DNA of 64,000 bases from Candidatus Dormiibacterota bacterium (GTDB lineage: Bacteria; Vulcanimicrobiota; Vulcanimicrobiia; Vulcanimicrobiales; Vulcanimicrobiaceae). The stretch covers positions 124,001 through 188,000 of the forward strand of contig DATKRS010000004.1 of the NCBI GenBank assembly GCA_035532035.1, written 5' to 3'. Numbering within the stretch: position 1 is the stretch's first letter; the number at the start of each line of letters is the position of its first letter. Below the pieces are notes generated by a model. The model ran no database searches and was not told the origin of the DNA. It was given only the letters and a program-made list of their open reading frames with translations. Positions 57,233 to 64,000 of the stretch are shown piece after piece. Made by a program: the position numbers and the translations under genes.

Positions 57233-60200
57233 CGGCGAGGTTCAATCCGTTCCCCGGCCTTCGCCCCTTCGAAGACAGCGCGGAGGACATTGCGGTCTTT
57301 TTCGGCCGCGACGACCAAGTCGACGAGCTGCTCTCGCGGCTTGCGCAACGGCGATTCGTCGGCGTCGTGGGGCAGTCCGGGTGCGGCAAATCGTCGCTCG
57401 TGCGAGCGGGTTTGCTGCCGGCACTCCACGGCGGTTTCATGGCGGGCGCAGGCTCGCGATGGCGCATTGCGGTCATGCGGCCGGGCAGCGCTCCCATCGA
57501 AAGCCTCGCGCACGCGTTGGAGGCCTCGGGCGCGCTCGCGAACGTTGCCGAGGACGGCGCGCTGCGCGTCGGTTTGACGAGCGGCGTCCTGCACGGCGGA
57601 GCACGCGGTCTCGTCGAGGTCGTGCAGCAAGCGCACCTGCAGAAGGACGAGAACGTGCTCGTCGTCGTCGACCAGTTCGAAGAGCTGTTCCGCTTTCGCT
57701 ATAGCGTCGGGTCCGCATACGTCTCGGACGAGGCCGCAGCGTTCGTCAAGCTGTTGCTCGCGGCTTCGCGCGATCGGGACGTGCCGCTCTATGTGCTCGT
57801 CACCATGCGCTCCGATTTCATCGGCGATTGCGCGCAGTTTCGCGACCTACCCGAGACCCTGAACGAGGGGCTCTTCCTCGTTCCGCGGCTCACGCGCGAT
57901 CAGCTCCGAGAAGCGATTGCCGGGCCGGTCGGCGTCGCGGGCGCGACGGTCGCTCCGCGCCTCGTCAATCGCCTGCTGAACGAAATCGGCGACGATCCCG
58001 ACCAGCTTCCCGTCCTGCAGCACGCGTTGATGCGCACGTGGGACATCTGGCGTGCGAAGAAACGGCCGAAGACGCAGATCGACGTTGCAGAGTACGAAGC
58101 CACCGGCGGACTGTCGGAGGCGCTCTCGCGCCACGGCGACGAGATCCTCGAGAGCCTTTCGACGCAGCGCCTTCGCGCGATCGCCGAACGCATCTTCAAG
58201 GCGCTCACCGAGCTCGGCGGAGACAACCGCGGCATCCGGCGGCCGACGGCATTTGCGCGACTCCGCGAGATCGCCGATGCAAGCGAGGAGGAGGTCCGCC
58301 GAGCGATCGACGCGTTCCGCGCGTCCGGCGTCTCGTTCCTGATGCCGCCCGCGCAGGTAGCGCTCGAAGAGAGCACCGTCATCGATCTCACGCACGAAGC
58401 GCTGATGCGGACCTGGGTGCGCCTGCGGGACTGGGTCGAAGAAGAAGCCGAGGGCGCGAAGCTCTACCGCCGGCTCTGTGACAACGCGGAGCTCTACGCG
58501 CAAGGCAAGGGCATGCTGCTCGCGGACCCGCTGCTCTCGTTTGCGCAAGAGTGGCGTGCGTCCAATCATCCGACGGCCGAATGGGCGCAACGGTACGGCG
58601 GCGGGCTTGCTGGCGTCAACGCGCTGATCGACGAGAGCCGTGCTGCGGTCAACGCCGAGGTGGAGCGCCGCGCTGCGGCGGAGCGGCGAGAGCGCGAGAT
58701 GGAGATCGAACGGCGGCGCAGCGCCGAACGCCTCGCGCAACGGACGCGCGTTCTCGCGTCGATGATGAGCGTGATCGCGGTTTTGGCGATCGGAGCGGCA
58801 ATCGCCGCAGTCGGCTTTGCGGCGCGTGCGCGCAGCGCCGAAGGTGTAGCAAGACAGCAGGCCGCAGCAGCGCAGCGGCAGCAGCAGATTGCGCTGGCGC
58901 AACGCGCGATCGCGGTGCGCTATGGGTTCGCGGCGCTGAAACAAGAGCGCATCGCTCGCCGCGAAGCGTCGATCGCGCGGCAGCAAGCGATCATCGCACG
59001 GAACGAAACGATAATTGCGCGCGCCGCAGAGGCGAGAGCGGTTGCCGCTCGCCTGCAGGTCGTGCAGTATGCGACGCGCCAGCGCTACGAAGCGGGATCG
59101 GCCGAGCTTGCTGAGATCGACCACGGGATGTACAACAACCGGTACGACAACCGCGTCGCCGGACTGATCGGCACGGACGCGTACGCGGCAAGCCCCACGG
59201 GCGACGCGCGCTCGGTTCTCTTGACCGCCGCCTGGACCCCGAACGCGATCGGCCGCGTCGCGCTGCCGCCGTGGGATCTCGGAGCGGTCATCGCCCGCGG
59301 CCGCACGCTCGTCGTGCTCGCGGGAGCGAGACAATCGCGCTACGGGGATCCCGTTGCCGGCTCTCTGGTTGCCATCGACGCCACGACGCTTGCCGTCCTC
59401 GGTAGAACCCCCGCGGTGACGGCAACGTTTGTCTGCGGGTTCGAGGACGGCGCGCGCGTCGCCGTGGCGAACGCACGCGCAATCGCGATCTACGACGTAC
59501 GGCCGAACGGCCTTGCCGTGCGTTCCGCAAGCGTGCCGAGCGCGGCGGTGCGCGCGCTTGCGTGCCTCCCGCACGGCGAGCGCCTGCTCTTTGTCGACGC
59601 GCGCAATACCTTGCGCGTCGCCACCCTCGGCGGCCGCGGATCGCGTGAGGTCGGGCGCGTGGAAGGCAGCGTGGACGGCATCGCCGTGTCGAACTCGGGA
59701 GATCGCGCGGCGGTGGCGACCTCCGACGGGAATGTCGCTATCTACGACCTGGTGACGGACCGGCGCCTCGCACGCCAAAGACTCTTTGGAGATCCCGCAA
59801 GCGATTGCTCCGCCGTCGCCGGTTGTGCGGCCGCGATGACGTTTACCTCCGACGAGAAGCAGGTCGCGTGGTACGACGCGGGAGCGCTTCACGTAGCGCC
59901 GATCGCCTCGGCTACGGACGCCTCGTACCCCTGCGCGGCATCGCTATGCGCGCACGCCTCGCTCGTCTATTATTCGACCGGATCCACGATACCGATGCTC
60001 GTCGCAGACGGAGGCGTCGTGGGGTACGATCCGGACAAGAAGCAGTTTACGCGGCAGTACGACGACGCAGCCGGCTCGCAGCGGCGCCCGCTGCTCGATC
60101 GGCAATTCGGAATGTACGTGACGCCCTACGACCCCGCGGGAGCGCTGCAGCCCAATCCGTTTCACAGCGGCTTGGCCGAGCAGTCCTTCTCGCAGGTGCA

Positions 60201-61290
60201 GGGCCCGTTGCGAGGGACGGTTCCCGACTCGCAGTGGGTGCAGAGCTTCGCGCTCACAGGACACGACGTGCTGATTCCCGGTGCCTCGGGCTACATCGGG
60301 TTCGACCTCGACCACCTGCGCGAAGCGTTCGACCGCACCTACGACGTGAGCTACCGGGTGCGCATGCGCGATTGCGGCGACGGCGCTCACGCCGTGACGT
60401 TCAACATGTTTACGGGCGCGGTGCAGGTGCTCGACATTCGGTCGTCCACGCCGCGCGTACTGCACGCCTTTACCGTCGGGCGCGTACCGGTACGTGCCGG
60501 GAAATATGCGTATTTGGTCAGCGTCGGGTACGATCCGAGCAGCGGGATCATCACGCTTCTTTCGTATTCGACGACCTTTGCAACGGTTCGCCGCTTCAAT
60601 GTTGCAGGCCACGTGCTCATGAGCGCCTCGCGGGCGCAGCTCTTGGCGCACGCGAACATCGTCCCGAGCCAAATCAACAATTGGACCTTGAGTCCGCGCG
60701 GAAACTACGTCGCCGTTGCGGTGCAGAGCCCGGCGCAGGACGCGATTCTTCGCCCGAACGGCGCCCTCGTCGGACGCGCGTACTCGATCGACATGATTGC
60801 GCCGAACGAGCGGCTCGTGATCGCAGAGAGCCGGAGTTCGGCCGGCTTCGCAGAGTCGGTCTACCGGCTGCCCGACTGGGCGCAGGTCGGCATCACGAGC
60901 ATTCCGGTGCAAGCCGAAGGTCTCGCCATCGCGCCGGACGCGCGTACCGTTGCGTACTACGACGAAGAAGGGGGACGGCAAGTGCTCCATCTCTACGACT
61001 ACCAATCGCGGGCGTCGTACCGTACGGCGCTGCCGTCTCCGCCGGACCTGGGAAAGTATACCACGCTTACGTTCAGCGCCGACGGGAGGTACCTGCTGGC
61101 CTCGTACGACGATCCTCAGCAGTATCATCGACTCGCAGTCTTTGCCGTCGAGCCGGGCGCGTGGGCGAAGGCCGCATGCCTCATGGCGGGGCGCTCGCTC
61201 ACGCTCGAAGAGTTTCGCAGCTACGCCGGCAGCGACATTCCGTATCGTGACGGTTGCCTGCCGTACGCGAACGAGATGTACCGCTGGTAG
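57229..61290 (+). CDS. STAND NTPase with membrane helix and C-terminal beta-propeller
   Basis: A 1353-residue signalling NTPase of the nSTAND1 type. NPFPGLRPFEDSAEDIAVFF opens the domain; Walker A GQSGCGKSS (48-56) and Walker B VLVVVDQFEELF (143-154). Residues 460-505 and 535-625 are coiled coil around one membrane helix (about 508-532, MMSVIAVLAIGAAIAAV). Residues about 655-1330 are weak WD-like propeller blades, and the C-terminus ACLMAGRSLTLEEF...DGCLPYANEM is the tail typical of STAND-WD40 proteins. The propeller is the probable sensor of an invader component. ATG 57229 in ATGA overlap with the TIR gene. Confidence 0.85.
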   Translation: MTARFNPFPGLRPFEDSAEDIAVFFGRDDQVDELLSRLAQRRFVGVVGQSGCGKSSLVRAGLLPALHGGFMAGAGSRWRIAVMRPGSAPIESLAHALEASGALANVAEDGALRVGLTSGVLHGGARGLVEVVQQAHLQKDENVLVVVDQFEELFRFRYSVGSAYVSDEAAAFVKLLLAASRDRDVPLYVLVTMRSDFIGDCAQFRDLPETLNEGLFLVPRLTRDQLREAIAGPVGVAGATVAPRLVNRLLNEIGDDPDQLPVLQHALMRTWDIWRAKKRPKTQIDVAEYEATGGLSEALSRHGDEILESLSTQRLRAIAERIFKALTELGGDNRGIRRPTAFARLREIADASEEEVRRAIDAFRASGVSFLMPPAQVALEESTVIDLTHEALMRTWVRLRDWVEEEAEGAKLYRRLCDNAELYAQGKGMLLADPLLSFAQEWRASNHPTAEWAQRYGGGLAGVNALIDESRAAVNAEVERRAAAERREREMEIERRRSAERLAQRTRVLASMMSVIAVLAIGAAIAAVGFAARARSAEGVARQQAAAAQRQQQIALAQRAIAVRYGFAALKQERIARREASIARQQAIIARNETIIARAAEARAVAARLQVVQYATRQRYEAGSAELAEIDHGMYNNRYDNRVAGLIGTDAYAASPTGDARSVLLTAAWTPNAIGRVALPPWDLGAVIARGRTLVVLAGARQSRYGDPVAGSLVAIDATTLAVLGRTPAVTATFVCGFEDGARVAVANARAIAIYDVRPNGLAVRSASVPSAAVRALACLPHGERLLFVDARNTLRVATLGGRGSREVGRVEGSVDGIAVSNSGDRAAVATSDGNVAIYDLVTDRRLARQRLFGDPASDCSAVAGCAAAMTFTSDEKQVAWYDAGALHVAPIASATDASYPCAASLCAHASLVYYSTGSTIPMLVADGGVVGYDPDKKQFTRQYDDAAGSQRRPLLDRQFGMYVTPYDPAGALQPNPFHSGLAEQSFSQVQGPLRGTVPDSQWVQSFALTGHDVLIPGASGYIGFDLDHLREAFDRTYDVSYRVRMRDCGDGAHAVTFNMFTGAVQVLDIRSSTPRVLHAFTVGRVPVRAGKYAYLVSVGYDPSSGIITLLSYSTTFATVRRFNVAGHVLMSASRAQLLAHANIVPSQINNWTLSPRGNYVAVAVQSPAQDAILRPNGALVGRAYSIDMIAPNERLVIAESRSSAGFAESVYRLPDWAQVGITSIPVQAEGLAIAPDARTVAYYDEEGGRQVLHLYDYQSRASYRTALPSPPDLGKYTTLTFSADGRYLLASYDDPQQYHRLAVFAVEPGAWAKAACLMAGRSLTLEEFRSYAGSDIPYRDGCLPYANEMYRW

Positions 61291-61307
61291 CCGTACCGAG
61301 CAGCTCC

Positions 61308-62927
61308 CTAGACGACGACGATCTGAAGCGGGCGCTCGCGACGCGCAATCAGCCAATCGGCCTGTTCGACGAGCGCAGCGCGGCCGAGGCTCAAGAGGAC
61401 GTGTCGCGCGTTGCCTCGCTTGTCGCGCGCGATGCTCAGGAGATCGCGCCGTCCGCGATCGAAGACGCGGAACATCCGCTCGTATCGCCGCGCATTTCCT
61501 TGAAGGTTTTGCTTGTTCGCGTAGTCGGCCAGGATCGCAGCGAGCATTGCCCCGAGCGCAAGCGGCACGCTGAGGAGATTCTCGAGAATGGCCGTCGTCC
61601 ACCCCGGCCACGCCAGCGACGAAGGAAAGAGCGCTTGCGCCAGCTGCCCGCGCGCTCCGAGCGCGACGGCCGCGGCGATCAGGCAGACGATGCCGGCGCC
61701 GACGCCCGCGGCCATGGTGCGGTTCAACGCACGGTTGCACGCCGCTTCGCGCCGCCCGGCTCGGTAGTAGTACTGCCACTGCAGCCGGACCCAATCGCGA
61801 CAGACCTCATGGTCGGGCGAGGCGTCCTCGCACTCGCTCGTCGCGCAGTAGACGAGATGAAAATAGCGCAAGGCCATGCGAATCCACTGCAACTCGCCTT
61901 CCTGCATGTGCAGGTACGATCGATCCACCAGCTCGCGGCGTTCGCCGGCGTAGTACCAGGCGTTCTGCACCCTCAGCGCCTCGGCGAGAGCGCGATAGTC
62001 TTGGTAACGGTTCTCGTAGTCGTTCTTGCGCGCCAATCGATAGGCGACGAATGCCGCGGCGAGACCGGCGACTTTCAGAATCGACGGAAGATGGCCGACG
62101 ATTTGCACGGCGGCTGCGAGTAGGGCGAACGCGAGAAGCAGTACGCGAAAGAAATTCGTGCGCTTCTGAAGGCGATTGGCGACCGCGTCGGTCCTCTCGA
62201 CCAGGGCATGAAGGCTCGCTCCGTCCGATGCGTGCGCCTGCAGCAGGTCGAGGTTGTACTGGTCGAGATGCCGTACGATCGTCTCGTATTCGCGCTCCAT
62301 GCCGGTATCGTGCAGAAACCGTTGCGGAAAGATGCGTCTGAGCGCGTAGGCATCCGAGGGCGGCGTACCGGCCGAGCGGGGCGTGACGATGTGATAGACG
62401 GGCCCGAGATCGGGGAGGTACGGAATCTCGGCGACATCCGCGTCGAGGCCCGGCAGGCTCGTCGTGCGCATCCGGACGACGTCGGCCGTGCCGCCTTCAC
62501 CGCGCCCGGCGTCGCCGTCCCAAAACGCCACGAGCACGTGACTGTACTGCGCGAGAAAGGTCCCCGCTGCGAAGTACCCGTTCTCTCTTTGCGCCGACGC
62601 GACGACGATGCGCGCGCACTTCTCGAGTAACCGGCGAAAGCGCGGAAGCTCTTCGGACGAGAAGTCTTTTTCGTATTCGTCGACGGGCATTGGGAGAACC
62701 GCGATAACCGGAGCGCTTCGTGCCATCGCTTCCTCGGCCGCCAGGCTGTCCGCGCCGGTGGCAAGGCCGGAGAGGACCACGAGGGGAACGTGCGGGCACG
62801 ACGCCGAGAGCTCGCGAAGCGCCGTGCGAAACGTCTCGCGCAGCGGCGCCTCGTCGCGTGGTGCGATGTCGCGGTGACCAGTCACGCCGATCACGAGCGC
62901 AACGCGATCCGCCGGAATGTCAGACAT
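61308..62927 (-). CDS. SLOG-domain membrane protein (SLATT-like), putative effector
   Basis: A 539-residue protein. Residues 8-135: Rossmann-type SLOG (DprA/LOG-like) domain, ALVIGVTGHRDIAP, VVLSGLATGADSLAAEEA and VIAVLPMPVDEYEKDF, expected to bind a nucleotide. Two membrane pairs at about 261-298 and 405-467, with helices between them (YQDYRALAEALRVQNAWYYAG) as in SLATT-type pore modules described in nucleotide-based conflict systems. Starts 8 nt inside the patatin gene end; stops 17 nt from the end of the STAND gene. Pore formation on ligand binding is inferred. Confidence 0.75.
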   Translation of the reverse strand: MSDIPADRVALVIGVTGHRDIAPRDEAPLRETFRTALRELSASCPHVPLVVLSGLATGADSLAAEEAMARSAPVIAVLPMPVDEYEKDFSSEELPRFRRLLEKCARIVVASAQRENGYFAAGTFLAQYSHVLVAFWDGDAGRGEGGTADVVRMRTTSLPGLDADVAEIPYLPDLGPVYHIVTPRSAGTPPSDAYALRRIFPQRFLHDTGMEREYETIVRHLDQYNLDLLQAHASDGASLHALVERTDAVANRLQKRTNFFRVLLLAFALLAAAVQIVGHLPSILKVAGLAAAFVAYRLARKNDYENRYQDYRALAEALRVQNAWYYAGERRELVDRSYLHMQEGELQWIRMALRYFHLVYCATSECEDASPDHEVCRDWVRLQWQYYYRAGRREAACNRALNRTMAAGVGAGIVCLIAAAVALGARGQLAQALFPSSLAWPGWTTAILENLLSVPLALGAMLAAILADYANKQNLQGNARRYERMFRVFDRGRRDLLSIARDKRGNARHVLLSLGRAALVEQADWLIARRERPLQIVVV

Positions 62928-64000
62928 TGGAATGCGTGAGGAAGCGTTCGAAGGGGCGCATCGAGACGCGCCTTTGCGCGAGGGCCGCGCCGACGAGCTT
63001 TAGCTCTTCGAGGTGGTCGATATTGTCGAGCGGCTGCACCGTCGCAGGATCGATGTGCTCGAGACCCAACGCGTCGAGGCCGGCCCGGGAGAGCTCGACG
63101 TCGTAGCGTGCGTACGTGAAGAGCTTTGCGCCGCCGGGGCTCGGGACGCCGGCGAGGTCGCCGAGCTCGAGATCGAGCGCCTCGCCGGCTTCGACGCGGC
63201 CGAACGCGCGGCACAGTACGTCTTGCTCGACCGACGCCGCGTGAATGAGCGCCGAGGGAATCGCAGAGGCGTTGTACAGCAACGTCATTTGCTCGGGCCG
63301 TAGCTCTGCGATGCTCTTCGGCCCGACGCCGGTTCCGACGGAGACGAGCAGCATGCGATCCTCTCCGACAGGCCACGCGACGCGGTACGGCTCGAGCGTC
63401 GCCATCAAGAAGAGCTGGAAAGCGGGGTTGTTGTAGACCGTGATCGCTCCGTCGACGAAGATGAAAGAGCGATCTCCGACGGTGATGACCTCGGGCGGAA
63501 AGTACGTTGGTGCGGCCGTGCTCGCGCGCACGAGCTGCCAGAGCGGCAAACGCAGATTGCAGTCGCGAAGCGTTGCGTCGTTGAACATCGCGCGCGGGTT
63601 GTTCGAAATCGGCCACGGCGAGTTTGTCGTGGCGTTGCGCATGACGAGCAAGAGCAGCGTCCGCAGATCGCCGCTCTCGAGCGTCGTCTGCTCCCCGATG
63701 ACGTTCTGAAGGATGGCGCGGAGGTTGTCGGCAGTAAACCGGTTGCGGAAGCGCTCCCGCATGCGAGCGGGAGCGAACATGGCAGCTCCGGATTCGAGGT
63801 AGAACGTGCGTATGCGCTCGACGGAAAATCCGAGCGCCAGGCAGGTGGCGATGATCGCGCCGGTGCTCGTTCCGCCGATGTAGTCGAAGTACTCGGCGAG
63901 TACGAGATCGGGTGCGGAGAAGCGCTCGCGAAGCAGCGCTTCGATTCGGGCCAAGACCTCGATGGCGATGATGCCTCGAATGCCGCCGCCATCGAGGGCG
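62920..64000 (-). CDS. Patatin-like phospholipase, 5' end cut by window
   Basis: Open to the last base of the window. Oxyanion block ALDGGGIRGIIAIEVLARIE at the N-terminal end, nucleophile elbow GGTSTGAIIA, and the catalytic Asp in VDGAITVYNNPA, so the Ser-Asp dyad is complete. C-terminal part is helical and less conserved. Such patatins act as membrane-degrading effectors in CBASS and related defence systems. Coupled to the SLOG membrane gene (8-nt overlap). What lies upstream (sensor, cyclase or nothing) is outside the window. Confidence 0.85.
   Translation of the reverse strand, partial: ALDGGGIRGIIAIEVLARIEALLRERFSAPDLVLAEYFDYIGGTSTGAIIATCLALGFSVERIRTFYLESGAAMFAPARMRERFRNRFTADNLRAILQNVIGEQTTLESGDLRTLLLLVMRNATTNSPWPISNNPRAMFNDATLRDCNLRLPLWQLVRASTAAPTYFPPEVITVGDRSFIFVDGAITVYNNPAFQLFLMATLEPYRVAWPVGEDRMLLVSVGTGVGPKSIAELRPEQMTLLYNASAIPSALIHAASVEQDVLCRAFGRVEAGEALDLELGDLAGVPSPGGAKLFTYARYDVELSRAGLDALGLEHIDPATVQPLDNIDHLEELKLVGAALAQRRVSMRPFERFLTHSNV

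Noticed and set aside
57847-61794. Long minus-strand open frames (about 680 and 615 codons) opposite the STAND gene
   Set aside because: They mirror the STAND coding frame, are Arg/His-rich without domains, and lack promoters or ribosome sites.
1-64000. CRISPR array, tRNA or rRNA genes
   Set aside because: No regularly spaced repeat array, no cloverleaf with CCA or T-loop sequence and no rRNA blocks were seen. A tRNA scan would be the decisive check.

Overview
The window is 64 kb of high-GC bacterial chromosome, densely coding, with no non-coding stretch above about 300 bases. No tRNA, rRNA or CRISPR array was seen. Neighbouring genes very often overlap by exactly 4 nt (ATGA, GTGA or TTGA), so operons are long and translationally coupled. 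Lipoproteins and an outer-membrane porin behind the Pst phosphate genes suggest a diderm. The mix of standard bacterial biosynthesis with archaeal-type PurP ligases points to a poorly sampled lineage. Candidate phylum Eremiobacterota (WPS-2) is my best guess, but nothing here proves it.

Layout. 1-2.6 kb: two medium-chain dehydrogenases, a membrane protein with a decayed copy of its C-terminus beside it, and a cupin. 2.7-7.1 kb: an AT-richer accessory segment with a DDE transposase carrying a SWIM zinc finger, several very small genes of the kind found on mobile elements, and TGCCYAYAAAA repeats near both ends. 7.2-25.6 kb: one long plus-strand array: ribBA with an N-terminal HTH domain, ribH, mtnA, holA, purB-purC-purL-purQ-purS-like-purP, cytochrome bd (cydAB), a second PurP-type ligase, tpx, guaA, purD. 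25.6-29.3 kb (minus): a lipoprotein and two tandem secreted aspartyl-protease-like proteins, one with both catalytic motifs lost. 29.4-36 kb: Bax-inhibitor-1 protein, purF, pepA-panB (minus), purM and a GNAT-purN fusion. 36.1-44.4 kb: the arginine cluster argB (minus) and argF-argR-argG-argH-argC-argJ-argD, with two ARG-box-like sites between argB and argF. 44.3-51.1 kb: tsaD, small regulator and transport units, thrS. 51.2-55.7 kb: pstS-pstC-pstA and a porin, without pstB. 55.7-64 kb: a conflict/defence-like island with two convergent operons, TIR protein plus STAND NTPase with beta-propeller (plus strand), and patatin phospholipase plus SLOG membrane protein (minus strand, cut by the window edge).

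How the genes work together. Purine synthesis is represented by purF, purD, purN, purL/Q/S-like, purM, purC, purB and purP, plus guaA for GMP. No purH is present; PurP would perform the AICAR formylation step. The arginine genes cover the route from acetylglutamate to arginine, with ArgJ recycling the acetyl group and ArgR as local regulator. The last 8 kb is the best candidate for an undescribed system. The sequence supports a model in which the STAND protein senses, the TIR protein makes or consumes a nucleotide signal, and the SLOG membrane protein and/or the patatin lipase attack the membrane. That functional model is inference.
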